64,000 nt of DNA from Anastatus disparis (taxonomy: Eukaryota; Arthropoda; Insecta; Hymenoptera; Eupelmidae): assembly GCA_017163975.1 (NCBI GenBank), contig JAFFSR010000308.1:466861-530860 (forward strand), in the 5' to 3' direction. Under the pieces are notes generated by a model, which did no database searches, was not told where the DNA came from, and saw only the letters and a list, made by a program, of their open reading frames with translations. Both the position numbers and the translations under genes were made by a program. How positions within the stretch are numbered: position 1 is the stretch's first letter; each line of letters opens with the position of its first letter. Shown piece by piece: positions 21,914 through 33,652 of the stretch.

Positions 21914-21915
21914 TA

Positions 21916-22329
21916 TTAGCAATCACAGGAATGCTCGTGATAATGACTCAGTGCATATGTCTCTCTCAAATCATAAGTATTTCTATCTTGAAATCCTCTA
22001 GTGACTAGTCTAGCTTTATACTTATGCTCTCCAAGTTCATTTATCTTTCTTTTAAATACCCATCTAGAACTGATTATATTTGGCTTTCTATTTTCTGCAT
22101 AAGTTTCCAATCTCTCTGTTGGAACATATACTTGCTTATTTTTAAGAGCTTCCAGTTCATTCTTGATCGCTTGGATCCAATTTTCACTCTCTTTTGAGTT
22201 AACAGCTTCCCTGTAAGATTGAGGATCACCTTGAATTTTCGCTAAGAGAGCATGATATTTAATATCACTCAATACTTCATCATAATTTTCTAAGACTGAC
22301 GTTTCTGTATCATCATTCAAAAAGAACAA
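21916..22329 (-). pseudogene. Copia RT N-terminal block
   Basis: Contains ESENWIQAIKNELEALKN and SSRWVFKRKINELGEHKYKARLVTRGFQ, the start of Copia reverse transcriptase. It changes frame at ETYA shortly before the SINE. Confidence 0.85.
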
Positions 22330-22345
22330 TACAGTTGCTTCTTTT

Positions 22346-24235
22346 CTAGGTCTCCCTCTTTTTCTTACAACTGGTTGCTGGTGAGGTTCTCTCCTCTGGA
22401 CTTAACATTGGTTCATCAGATATCACATTCAGTTCATTCTGTTCGTTAGAACAATCCATTTCTAATGAATTTACATTAAATTCAGATTTCTCTATGTTTT
22501 TGATTACGTCTTTGTAAGTTAGATCTTCAACAAATCTAACGTGCTTACTCTCATATAATTTGTTACTATGATCAGGCACTATAATTACATAGCCAGTATC
22601 AACATATCCGACTAAGAAGCCCTTTAGAGCCTGAGGTGAAAATTTTGTAGCAGTATTCCTATGTATTTTGACGAAAGCGAGGCATCCAAATCTCTTCATT
22701 TGATCTAAAGGCAGAGACTTCTCCTTTAAAATCATTTTTAATGGTGCTAGCATTTCTACAGATTTATGTGGTGTTCTATTGTATACATACACTGCGGCTT
22801 TTGCGGCTAAATTCCAGTAAGTTGCCGGCAATCCTGAGTCCAGCATCATTACTCTAATTTTTGATTCTAAGGTTCTGTTGAACCTTTCAGCTACACCGTT
22901 ATGTTGAGGTGTATCAGGGCAGGCAAGTTGCAGTTCTGCACCATATTTCTTTAGTACAGTAACTGTTTCCAGTCCTGTGAATTCAGTTCCTCTATCGCAT
23001 CGAAGGTAACTGAGTTTTTCTTCTGAACCAATCAAATTTCTTAGACTCTTAATAAACGATTCTAAGTGTTCAGGAGTTTCTGTTTTGGTTTTCATTGGAT
23101 ATACTAAAGCTGCTCTGGAGTAATCATCAATAATTACCAGAATAAATCTGTATCCACTTGGGTGAGACTGAGGTGATATTGGTCCCATGGTGTCTGCATG
23201 TATTATTTGCAGAGGTTTAGTTGCTCTCGTTCTAGTTTTTGAGAAACTCAATTTGCTACTGTTTGCTTCTAAACAAGTTTGACATTTGGCTATACTGCTA
23301 TCTTCAACTAATTCCCTTTTGTTTAATTGTATTCTGTTATTCTTTATTAATTCTAGCAAGTAGGATTTCGACGCATGTCCCAATCTATAATGCCATAGAA
23401 GTATTTCTGACAGTTTCTTATTATCAAAGTTATTTTGTTTTACTATATTATTATTTAGAATTACATTAGCATTATCTACTGAATCTACAGTATGAGTTTT
23501 TCGATTGCTCAAGGTTTTTAGAAAATCTGTATTTAATTCTTGTTTGTCTGTTTTATCATTGTCAAGAATGATTTTATTTTCTACGTTATTTTCTATATTT
23601 GAGTTTTCAGATTGACTGTAAACTTTGCTTCTTGTATTGTAAAAGGATGTGACTTCATTTATATCAGAATTATAATCTTTATTGATTTTCAATTTAATTG
23701 TCCAGAAGGGACATTTATAGTCTCCGGTGAGTATATTCTCTTTGATTTTAGGATCATAAATCTCAATAACTTTATTATTTAAGTAAATTTCTAAGCCATT
23801 ATCCACAAATTTCCTTAAAGACAACAAGTTATTAGACAGATTTTCAGAATATAAAGTATTTTTCAATTCAGCTTTTCTATCCTTTTCTATGTCAATTTTA
23901 ATTTTACCGGATCCTTCCGTGTTAAAATTACTGTTCTTATCGGCGCATTTAATCTTAGTTTTTACATTTTTATTTAGTTTGTCTAAATAAATTTTTGAGT
24001 TACAAAGGTGCTCGGTAGCACCTGAATCAGCTATAAAATCTATTAGAAATTGATTATTACACTTACCCTTATAATTTTCAGCAATGGCTTGTAAAGAGTA
24101 GGTTTTCGGAGGATCACCAACAGTATTACTATGGTTTGAACCAACATTTCCATTGTATTTTGTTCTATTAGTGAGATTAGATTTGTTGCTGTTTTCACGC
24201 TTGCGATCAGTTCTCTTTGAGGAAGAAAATCTCAA
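22346..24235 (-). pseudogene. Copia protease and integrase block, 629 codons open
   Basis: Protease active site D70-S71-G72 (FIADSGATEHL). Then the pre-integrase HHCC region (LWHYRLGHASK and CQTC), and the integrase core with Asp in HADTMGP, Asp in RCDRGTEF and Glu in HNGVAERFNRT. GKC/LKGFLVGY blocks follow. The largest intact piece of the element; it ends at a frameshift near 22340. Confidence 0.9.
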
Positions 24236-24311
24236 TGTTTTTCTCCCTGCAGAAGGCGACCAACGTCCTCTTTTGGCCTCGCTGACTGACTCTCTGTCAG
24301 TGTTACCTTTT

Positions 24312-24440
24312 CTTTTTCGGCAGTCACGTGCAACATGAGTGCCGATCTTATGGCAAGAGTAGCAGAATCTTTTGCCCGGGTTTGGACAGTTTCTTTCTAT
24401 ATGTCCATCAGCTCCACAGCCTTTGCAAAATACTCTTTTG
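24312..24440 (-). pseudogene. Copia gag zinc knuckles
   Basis: Two CCHC boxes, CKGCGADGHIERNC and CYSCHKIGTHVARDC, both C-x2-C-x4-H-x4-C, lie in a frame different from the gag body upstream. Confidence 0.8.
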
Positions 24441-25437
24441 CTTTGGTGTAAAAGGCAGTTGTTTGTGATTGCTGTTTCGATATCTCTCCGAGCTTGATAG
24501 TATCCACCTGTAACAAGTGACTTTTTAGTTGATTGAAAGACATTTCCTTTGAGGTTGTTTCTTTAAAAATACAATCAGTTATTAAAATTTCAGGAACTGC
24601 TTCAACTACAGCCTGAATAAAACAGTCTCGTTTTTCTTTCTCTTGTATTGTACCAGCATCTGGTATATTTTCAAAAATTCTAATTTTTTCATCGAATTTA
24701 TCAATAAATTCAGCAGCTGTTTCTTTCTTTGGTTTGAAACGCAAAGAAAATAACTCTTGCTTAGCTGAGATACTCGTAGTTCTAGATTCTAGTCTTTTAA
24801 TTTCTTTCAATTTATCTAAGATTTCTTTAGGCTCCTTTAAGTGTATAATTTTATTATGATAATCAGAATTTATGTGATTTATAATTATATCTCTAACTTT
24901 AAATTTATCTTCAGCTATCTTATTATCATCAAACAATAAATCAAAGTTATTTTCAAAAACATAACCTAGTTTTCTAATTCTAATTTCAGACTTCAAGTAG
25001 TCCTCAAATATTTCAAATTTTATGTCTTTAGAGAGTTTATAATTTCTAGTAACTGCTTGATCTCTACTAGATAATTCTATTTTTAATTGATCTGTGAGAT
25101 CATTTAAATTTGTTTTGTTTACATTTATACTTTTACTATTATCTAATTTATTTTTATTATCTACGTCTTTTTCTATCATAATTTTTCTACACGTTTTTTC
25201 AATCAACTCACTTAAATTTCCTACCGTTAACTGACTTAAATTATTAAGTTTTTCAAAATTAACATTAGAACTTACATTATCATGTGGATACTTATTGTCT
25301 CGAGATTTCGAGTTGAGATGAAAAGGGTTGTTTTGCTCATCTTCACTGGGCGCTCCACAGCTCCCTGTTTGGTTGTCTGGAATTTCACCTTCTTCCAGCT
25401 CCGCTTCAGGTGACACCTGGGCTGAGGGTCTAACCAT
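24397..25437 (-). pseudogene. Copia gag body
   Basis: Acidic N-terminus (AELEEGEIPDNQTG), then a helical UBN2-type region with PKEILDKLKEIKR and SLRFKPKKETAAEFIDKF. The frame leaves gag near 24440 just before the zinc knuckles. Gag forms the particle. Confidence 0.8.
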
Positions 25438-25451
25438 AGGGGTAGACGTAG

Positions 25452-25874
25452 TTATGCCCCTTTTAATAAGTAGTTTGATTTGATAATGGGCTTTCCAGGT
25501 CTGAGTGTTGTGTCAGGTTGTGACGAGAACTCTATTGTTCTGGCTTCTTGAGGAACTGTTAGCTTGTCTACTAACATTTCCATCCCTTTCAAAAATAATT
25601 TTGTTTGAGCTTCCATCATGCTGATGACTTCAGACCGCGTTATAGAATCAGCCTGATATACCAAATTGAAATTATAGAATTTCTCTCTCCTCGGCCAGAT
25701 TCTCTCAATGAGCTGCCATTCTTCATCACTCAGATTTTTGTCGAATCTCCTCAACTGGTGCTCTGACAACCAGAAGAATAGTGCACCATTTGAGTGCCTT
25801 GACAGGGTGACAGTGTCCAATCGGTAGGCATTGAACGAACCTTCTTGCTCTTCAACAGTATTCCACTCTCGCAA
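25452..25874 (-). pseudogene. Copia gag N-terminal block
   Basis: 140 codons with LFFWLSEHQLRRFDKNLSDEEW, ending PGKPIIKSNYLLKGA. A frameshift near 25445 separates it from the gag body. It may be a true N-terminal extension. Confidence 0.5.
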
Positions 25875-25919
25875 AATTATTTGTCTGAACTCCTCAAGAT
25901 CAGCACCTAAGGGTTAATT

Positions 25920-26811
25920 AATTAATAAGTTTTCATTCAAAATGTTTTTCCGGTAAGCGTAGCTTCGATTGTTAATTTTAGGTTAAGAAAATCTGTGAGT
26001 TATTATTAGAAAATTCAATGTTTTTAATCTACGAATTTATCTCTTTCACAAATCATTTATATAAAAGGTTTTAAGAATTTAATTTAATTAAGAAATTAAT
26101 TGTGTTCTGATTTTCCAACACAAAAAAAAACTTTTCTTTTTCACTATCTTATGTCTTCCGCGTATATAGTCCTTGTCATGTTAAGGCAGTATATACTTAC
26201 TTAAAATATTATATCTGTCTCTCTTTTACACTTCACCTTCTAATACGCCCGAATAGAGAGGACGCTTCTAAGAAACGCAGGCTTTTAGATATTGCCTTTT
26301 ACCTCCCCTCCTTTCGGCGTGTGTCAAATTCTCAGAAAACACTCAACGTATTTAGCTTCTATCTTACGATTTCTATATTCAAACTTTTATATATATATAT
26401 TTTAATTTATTTTATCAAATTTTCTTTCTATTAAATTGAAATTTCTAATTTTCAATTGTCTCTCCCTCTAAATTTCAATTTCGATAGTAGATAAAGATTA
26501 ACATTTACTTACCATGGGACGAACCTGCCACACACAAATTTTGACTTAAAGCCATAGTACGATGCGAGAGAAACTTCTACACGTTTCACCTCACTCTGCA
26601 CTCCAGGTGCAATCCACCAATTTTTGCACAAAGCAACGTTACCCTTTGTTTCTATCTCTTTTTTTATTTTTTTTTTCTTCAAATTCTTTAGTAAATTGTG
26701 TCGTTCGGCCTCACATGGCTCACTTTCACATTTACACTTCGAGTGTTTTTCTATTACAAAGACACAATTAAACGAGGAAAAATCTCACAAAGAAAATACG
26801 TGGAAGCGGTA
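25920..26811 (-). other. Copia 5' leader
   Basis: About 900 bases between the primer-binding site and gag with no convincing ORF; AT-rich. The plus-strand ORFs here are not supported. Confidence 0.6.
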
Positions 26812-26828
26812 CCCACTCGCCCATAACC
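26812..26828 (-). promoter_or_regulatory. Copia primer-binding site
   Basis: Directly inside the 5' LTR the minus strand reads GGTTATGGGCGAGTGGG. Drosophila copia has nearly the same start (GGTTATGGGCCC) and primes from an internal half of initiator tRNA-Met, so the same primer is likely. Confidence 0.7.
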
Positions 26829-27132
26829 TGTAGGATTATTTATATTATTTTATTTATTAGTGGGTTGAATAAATAAAAAGTTAGGTAAAGTAATTTAGAT
26901 TGACGCTGTATTTAATCTATAGTAAATAAGACAAACAAACTAGATAAAACTCTACGTTATAAAATACACTCTAGGCAATCAGGCAAGAAACGAAAGAAGC
27001 GTGTTGGCTCTAGCAACATCTGTCTTAGACTGACTGCACGCGTGCCGCCGGTGCGAGTTGTTCGAGAGCAGGTGTCGCTTCAAGCGCTAAGATTTCCTTG
27101 ATATTTATTCTGTCAAGTGATTCGCTCCAACA
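26829..27132 (-). repeat. Copia 5' LTR
   Basis: 304 bp; identical to the 3' LTR except for one missing A. Confidence 0.95.
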
Positions 27133-27361
27133 TGTTTCATCGTCATCATCATTATAACCACCATCAGTACTATACCCATCACCACCTCCTACCTGAATAG
27201 GATTTGCTTCATCAGAAGCTGATGATGATGATGATGATGATAAGTCGTCATCATATCCTATACTTTCAGACTCACTTGAAATTATAGATGATGAAGAGTT
27301 TGATATGGAAACGATGAAGGATGAGGAAGAAGAATCGGAAAAAATAGAATTTTCATCATCT
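27133..27361 (-). pseudogene. Acidic/serine-rich leader of the PolB gene, 5' part
   Basis: The minus strand reads runs of Ser and Asp (SSSSSSSASDEANP, GGYNDDDDE) from an acceptor-like TTTAG at 27361 down to the Copia insertion. Composition matches the acidic stretch at 19900-20030. Confidence 0.5.
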
Positions 27362-27484
27362 AAATTTTATTAATTATTTTTATTAACATTTTTTATTAAT
27401 CATTTATTAAAAAATGTTTATTAATTATTTATTTAAATTTCCAATAACTAAATTATATTTTGAATATATTAAAAAATATGATTA

Positions 27485-27935
27485 TTATTCTTCTGGAGGT
27501 CCAGCAAAACTTTCACTCACACGAGACAATGAATCTCCTGAGTTTGTCTCGAGATACAAAACAGAATCTGGATCGGTAGCTAGATCAAACAGCCATCTCA
27601 TCTCTTGAGTGCGTCTAAATAACTTGGAACCTCGTGAAAACTTTCGCTGACCCTTCGAATAACTAAATAAAAATAAAAACAAAATACTGGTAGATAAATT
27701 GTTTTCATTTTAATTATTAAAAATAAAAAATTATCAACTCACACTCATTAATAAGATGATCATACCGATTGTTCTCGTTGAATGTGTGTACTATGACTAC
27801 ACCTCCGTTTACTTTTTGAATCATCATCATCGTCGTCGTCATTCTGTTCTCTCAAAAAAAAATTGTGCAGCTGAGCCAATCTTACATTCCATTGGTCTCA
27901 AGCGTTAGAATTTCCACTGGAACATTTTACAAATT
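27485..27935 (-). pseudogene. Hypothetical coding fragments with a small intron
   Basis: One block (27767-27930) reads an Asp run then SKSKRRCSHSTHIQRE; another after an acceptor near 27660 reads KGQRKFSRGSKLFRRTQEMRW and DPDSVLYLETNSGDS, ending in tandem stops at 27485. Composition is coding-like; no family recognised. It may be an upstream exon of the Polinton gene or debris. Confidence 0.3.
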
Positions 27936-27939
27936 ATGT

Positions 27940-28700
27940 TGATAATAAAAATATAAACTATATTAATACATAATATTTATTTTAAAGAATTATAAGTTTG
28001 ATCATATAAATATTTTTGGGATATATTTATTTTTATTGATATATAACAAAAATTTAATTGTTATGAAGCAAATAAAAAAATATTAAAAATTTTTTGAACA
28101 AATTAAAAACTTAATACAAAAAATTTAATTATTATTTTATAAAATTTTCAATTTCATATTAAGAACACTTCTATTTTTAAATCTTTGACGTATGTGTCAT
28201 TCAGGTGTACAATAAGCTTATGATACATATAGAAAATCAGAGAGGATTGACGCATATTGTTAGTACGTAAGAAAAAAAATAGCTGCTATTTACTACTTTA
28301 CAACGGAAAGTCCATCTCTTTCTCACTAACTAAATTTTATATACTTTCTTTCTGTCATTGTATATATTAAAACATGTAAGAAATATTTTTTGACAAATTA
28401 TTATAAAATTTTTAATTAAATTTGAATTTTTTGGTAAAAATATTGTTTTAATAGAATTTCGATAAAACGTACAATACTTTTAAATAGAAAATAATGTTAA
28501 ATATAAAAAATATATATTAATCAATTTTAATATTAATACGTATTAAAAACAAATTCAAAATAACTTAAAAAGATTTTATGTAGTCAACTAAAAACGGTTT
28601 AAGAAAAATGGAAAGAGAAAAAAGTTGTAGGCTATAGTTTTTCTAATCACATTGTAAAAACCTATAATAAAAGACACTAAGAGAACGAAAGAGGCGTGAT
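27940..28700. other. AT-rich non-coding stretch
   Basis: Nothing recognised. Confidence 0.5.
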
Positions 28701-28879
28701 TTATGGCAAGCATTGAAAAAAATTTTAGTAAAACTTTCCTTAACTTTTCTTTCTTTATTTTTTATTATCATGTCTTGCAAAACTGCAATATGATTTCATC
28801 CTTTTTTTAATGTATTGCACCACAATATCATGCGCGTGCTCATTATTTTTGAAAAATCTTCTATGAAAAAAATGCAATT

Positions 28880-28935
28880 TTTCGTGGTCTACAATTGCTT
28901 AACAAGTAAAAGAATTCTACTAAGCCACGCTTTAC
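28880..28935 (-). repeat. Empty-site paralogue of a TTAA foldback insertion
   Basis: TGCAATTTTTCGTGGTCTACAATTGCTTAACAAGTAAAAGAATTC matches the flanks of the element at 29904-30108 with a single uninterrupted TTAA (28899-28902). Confidence 0.85.
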
Positions 28936-28999
28936 GAATCCTCACGCTAATGCAAGGTTCAAGATTAACAGGTACACTACCTTTAATTAAATAAATCAT

Positions 29000-29893
29000 T
29001 ACATTTTTCATTACCTGAATCTTTTAGTATACTTGTAACATGAACACAGGTTCCTTTTTCAATTCCTTTTTCCAGGGATTTTTCAGCAAAATTTTGTACT
29101 TCTACAGGTATTCATCTTTCACCGTTGGTAACAGTTCTATAAGCATATAATTATCCTGATCGTAAGGACACAAGTATAAAACACGTCCTAATATATCCTT
29201 TGATTGCTATTAAATTTTTTAAATCATAATTTTATTTTTTGGAATAATTAATAATAATGATAAGAATAATAAAATAAATTAGTTTGCTTTTTAACTATAC
29301 ACATTAAAATAAAAATTATATTCAAACTCACTAATTAAACCATTTGATGAAGCAATGTTATCAAAATCTACATCACATATAGATTGTTGAGCTGTAACAT
29401 CTCTATGGAATCCTAGGTAGCGTACACTAGACCAAGACTAGATTATTACTTCATTCAGTAACATCTTCGAATTTTCTTCTACTATTTTTTACTTACAACA
29501 TTGTGCTGCTTCGATATAAAGAATCCATAAAAAAAATTTGAATTGTTTATTAATTCATTAATTATATATCATAATAAAAAATAAAATAAATATTATTTTA
29601 AGATTTACTCTATTAATTTGAAGTTCTGATTCATATTGATGAATTAAATCGTTCCATAAGAGTACGTTCAAATTTTTGTTGCCATTGCTGAGAACAAATT
29701 TTAATAACCGACTACCACTTTGTAAAGTTTTGACAGGTTTTATTTCCAGGATAAATCCCTTACTTTCTCTAAAAAAAAATAAAGCGATAAGCAATAAAAA
29801 CAAAAATAATGATAAAAGACTATCCTTACATTGTTTTATCTCCAGAACACATTGCCTTAAGAGCAGCATCACTTGCAATTTTTCGTGGTCCAC
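29000..29893 (-). pseudogene. Spliced OB-fold-like (RPA-like) gene fragment
   Basis: The minus strand shows an exon from about 29893 (RKIASDAALKAMCSGDK, donor GTAAGG near 29832), an exon about 29615-29770 (SKGFILEIKPVKTLQSGSRL, VLLWNDLIHQYESEL, donor near 29615), one near 29331-29415 ending at GTGAGT, and one near 29000-29212 (VEVQNFAEKSLEKGIEKGTC in another frame). Strand-rich sequence with VLSNGN and VLLWND suggests a single-stranded-DNA-binding OB fold of the RPA70 type. Frame breaks suggest decay. It may be a gene carried by a mobile element, since the first exon start is duplicated at 28888. Confidence 0.4.
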
Positions 29894-29903
29894 AATTGCT
29901 TAA

Positions 29904-30108
29904 GGCGACTTCGGATTTTAGGTTAGGTTTTATTTTTGAGTTTACAAATTACTCTTTCGATATGTAAAATTTTCCAGATTTTTTAATTTCCCACCATTCT
30001 ACGGATTATAATAAATGGTGGAAAATTAAAAAATTCAAAAAATTTTAGAAACTGAAAGAGTAATTTGTAAACTACAAAATGAAATCGAACCAAACTTCCG
30101 TAGTCGCC
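29904..30108. mobile_element. 205-bp TTAA-flanked foldback element
   Basis: TTAA at 29900-29903 and 30109-30112, ends GGCGACTTCGG and CCGTAGTCGCC, nearly full-length hairpin. The paralogous site at 28899 lacks it. It inserted four bases before a probable splice-acceptor AG and recreated TTAAG. Confidence 0.9.
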
Positions 30109-30417
30109 TTAACAGGTAATAGAATTCATGTTTTAATTCTATAAAAACCATGTGATTTACTCTTCGTCACCATAGAAAATCACATCGAGTATTAATCTGC
30201 GGAATACTCGTCCGAAGATAGTACATGATTTTAAAAATTTGTTCACGTTATGATAGGTCAGATGATAACATCGTGATAGATCTTATTATGACTGATACAA
30301 ATTTTTTCAAGGGCTGACTTTTATACCCTTTAATTAAATTTATATTCTGATTATTTAGAGCTGTACTCACATGTGAAAATAAATTCTTAGAATTATATAG
30401 CACATGTAGTTTTAAAA

Positions 30418-31925
30418 ATTAATACCTTTCCTATCTTTGATCATGATTGGTCCGAAAAAATCAACTCCTGTATGACAAAAGGCTAGGGGCTCGTGAATTT
30501 TGAAATCGAGAGAGGTCAGCCATTTGTGCGTGAATTAAATTAGGTTTGTGTCGAATACATTCTATGCAATGTCTAATTACCCTACATACTTGATCCTTCC
30601 CGTTTAAAATCCAATATTTCTGACGAATTTCTGCAAGAGTGGATTGAATCCCTGAATGTAAATTAGCCCGATGGGTTCATTTGATCATCATGTTTGTAAC
30701 GTAAAGTTTGCTAAGTAACAACATGGGATATTTTTTATTATAAGACAGATCAGCATTTTTAACTCGGATGATACCCATATCATCAATAAACGGATGTAAA
30801 TCATCAAATGGAATGCCCTTACGATGCATACTCAAAATCCCCTTAGACTCTACTGGTAAACGATTATATTCTAACGTGAACCTTTCGCGCTGTACTATTA
30901 TAATGAGATTATGTTCTGTCCTATTCATTCCCAAGCTGCTGATGGAGAGATTACCTTCCTATTCTTCTATGACTGAACTTCTACTATACTTGTATCGTTT
31001 GATTTTCTATTTTTCCAACGCAAGATATAAGCCATAACTCTAATGCAACGTTCTAAATTGGAAAATTTGGAATAAACGTCACTGCCCGTTGAGGCTGATA
31101 GCGAGCAGTTTTCTCTTTTTAATCCAGGTAAATCAGCCACCGGTACCTGCGTTAGACGCGGCCAACTGTTTGCGTTGAGCTTTAACCATTCCGGTCCCGA
31201 TGCCCATAATGAATTACTAATGAAATCCGCGGGTAGTTGATTTCTCGAAAGTGCGTGGGATTATCGTTAGAATTAACATACCTCCAGCTAACCTCATTGT
31301 CAAAAGTTTGAATATCTGCTACACTGTTTGATGCAAAAGGTCTTAATGAATGAGAAACCTTCTTAAACCAAACCAACACTATAGTTGAATCTGACCAAAG
31401 AACGATTTTATTTATAGTAAAATCGAGCTGATCCTTGACCGCTACGTACAATTTTTTGAGAACCCAAGCTACGCAAAGTTCTAACCTTGATATAGTAATT
31501 CCACTGAGTGGAACGATTTTCGATTTAACTAATTGTAACCGTACTTTTCCGTTACTGTCTTCTAATCTGAGATACAAACAAGCCCCGTAACCATGCAAGC
31601 AAGAGTCACAAAAACCGTAAGGTTCGACGTTACTTGGATTTGAAATCAATGGATACCTAAAGAACGAAACCTCCTTTAAAAATGATAATTGATCAGCTAA
31701 AGATTTCCATCTGCTGCAGATGTCATCAGGTAGCGGCTCGTCCCAGGTAACCTTCGCCTTCCAACAGTCCTAAATCAACATTTTAGTTTATTAGACTACA
31801 GGTCCTACTAACCCCAGAGGATCGAATATTTTTGAGATCTCAGACAGTAAATTTCTCTTGCTAGAATTAATGTGTAAATTAATTGATTGTACTATGTATT
31901 TCAAAACATACTGCGTATTACAAGA
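30418..31925 (-). pseudogene. Pao (BEL/Pao) retrotransposon fragment
   Basis: Pieces in order on the minus strand: RT end SSKRNLLSEISKIFDPLGLVGPV (31791-31915), RNase H-like SCLHGYGACLYLRL and ISRLELCVAW with LWSDSTIVLVWF (31182-31649), the HPFIDDMGIIRV block before the integrase zinc finger (30677-30934), and the integrase core HTGVDFFGPI near 30470. Stops and frameshifts throughout. The upstream end is cut sharply where pogo-like sequence begins. Confidence 0.8.
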
Positions 31926-33227
31926 ATCTCCAAAAGAGAACTTTACAGGCTTTTCAAAGTTATCTAGTTTTTCATTAATGTAACCACTTTTGTACCACGA
32001 ATATTTAAACATATTCTTATATATAGGTGAAGAAAGTTGGTTATGAACTAGAGATGGTAATTTTACGATACTATTTCTTAAATGTCTTAAATCTTTCTTG
32101 TTGGTATTTTTTTTACGTTAACAATTTTATTTTCTGGCATTGTTTCTTCTATGACTTTATCACATGGTCCACTCCAGAAATCGAGTAATAATACAGACTG
32201 CGGCCCTACATTTGGAAAAAAATACTTTTTTAACCAAAGTTTGAAGAGGTCTATAATTAAAAACATATCTATCAACTTTTTTCTTTGTAATTGCATTATA
32301 ATAAACGAAAAATGACTCACCTGTAGTTAATTTTCCCGAATATGATGCTTCTACGTGCACATTTTCTGATCTAAATAAGGTTCGTTCTACAACAGTACCG
32401 AATTGACCAGATGATTCTTTTAAAACAAGAAAAAGTGGTGAGAGAAGTTATCCAATAGCTGATATGAGTGGTTGTATCGTGTGTCTATGAGTTGTTAATG
32501 AAATTGACTGTACTTGGCATTGCACTTGTTTTTCTCCTTTAACTGCTAATGTTCTTCCAGAATGCATTTGGAACCTACTCTGATCTGAATTTTACACATT
32601 TTCGATTCCAATTTATGACATACAAGATTTCACGTCTACAACAAACACTTCAGCTTTCGCTTGGAGCTCTAAATTATTTTCTAATGTTTCCCTAGCAATA
32701 AATTTAGTTATTTTTCTAGGCACTATTCTATGAGCCGTTTTAAATTCCCTTAACCAATGTTTAGAAGCTTTAAATCTGTTATCTCCAGATCCAATTTCTT
32801 TTGGAGCTTGTAACGTCCATCTACGTAGATCGCGATCGTGAATTATGAAACCACTTTCAACTGCAACTTTAAAATCATCTAGTGTATATTGACAGATTCT
32901 TGCAATTTTTTCTCTATACGTACTACATTTATTAAGAGCAGGTCTTATATATCTGTCCTTTTCTAATCAAAGAATTAATTTTTTTGCAAAAACTAATAAT
33001 TGTAGCAAAAAATAAGGAGATAGCCCCATCTTGTATCATAAAAAGCAATATTTTCTTTGATGAGGAAAAATTATTTTTATCGATTCTTTTTGAAGAAAAC
33101 CTTGAAATACTTAAAAAATAGAGGTTAGAATGGACAATTCAGTTTTTCAAAGTTTTTTTAAAAACGAAGCGATAAAAATAATTTTTTCTCATAAAAGAAA
33201 ATATTGCTTTTTATTATATGAGATGGG

Positions 33228-33307
33228 AGAGCGCGGTGGCATGAGAGCGCGATGGCATGATAGCGCGGTGGCATGAGAGCGCGGTGGCATGAGAGCGCGG
33301 TGGCGTA
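33228..33307 (+). repeat. Five tandem 16-bp units at the SINE head
   Basis: AGAGCGCGGTGGCATG repeated five times with small changes; the last unit runs into box A. Confidence 0.9.
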
Positions 33308-33652
33308 ATGGATAGAGCTCTTGCCTTCAACGCGGAGGGCATGGGTTCGAATCCTGGCCAGGTACCTCTAACTTTTTTTTTTGGAAGAAAATTAGTTTAT
33401 GTGCCATTTATATCGCGACTCTTAAAAAATCCGACCTCATTGGGTATCGGTTGATTGTTGGTCACACAAGTGGCTGACCATCCATCGGTAGTCAAAGTTT
33501 TCGGTATGGTGGGTCTTACAGTCTAGCCTGATGTAATGTGTTAAATGGGAACTGGGCTAAGCTCCTCGACATCACCATATAAAAAAAGGTTAACATATAG
33601 AGGGCAATATCCCTTATATATTAATCTTTTCTTTCAAAAAAAAAAAAAAAAA
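33228..33652 (+). mobile_element. tRNA-derived SINE, near full length
   Basis: Pol III box A TGGCGTAATGG and box B GGTTCGAATCC lie at about 33300-33355, then a unique body, TAGCCTGATGTAATGTGTTAAA and an A-rich tail. A duplication of about 15 bp, ATTATAYGAGATRGG, flanks it (33213-33227, 33653-33668); the symmetry of the host foldback confirms the insertion point. The tRNA part resembles tRNA-Arg-like heads but the acceptor stem does not pair, so it is not a tRNA gene. Confidence 0.85.

Larger units (their letters stand above)
20036..27132 (-). mobile_element. Copia LTR retrotransposon, full length, 7.1 kb
   Basis: Two LTRs (20036-20340, 26829-27132) differ by one A in a homopolymer. Flanking TGTTT at 20031-20035 and 27133-27137 is a 5-bp target duplication. 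On the minus strand the order is LTR, primer-binding site, gag with zinc knuckles, protease, integrase, reverse transcriptase, RNase H, purine tract, LTR, which is Copia order. Frameshifts near 25445, 24440, 22340 and 21960, plus a SINE at 21740-21913, break the polyprotein. The near-identical LTRs argue for recent insertion. Confidence 0.95.

Noticed and set aside
33290..33365. tRNA gene with good box A and box B
   Set aside because: The acceptor stem does not pair, the sequence continues into a SINE body with an A tail, and target duplications flank it.
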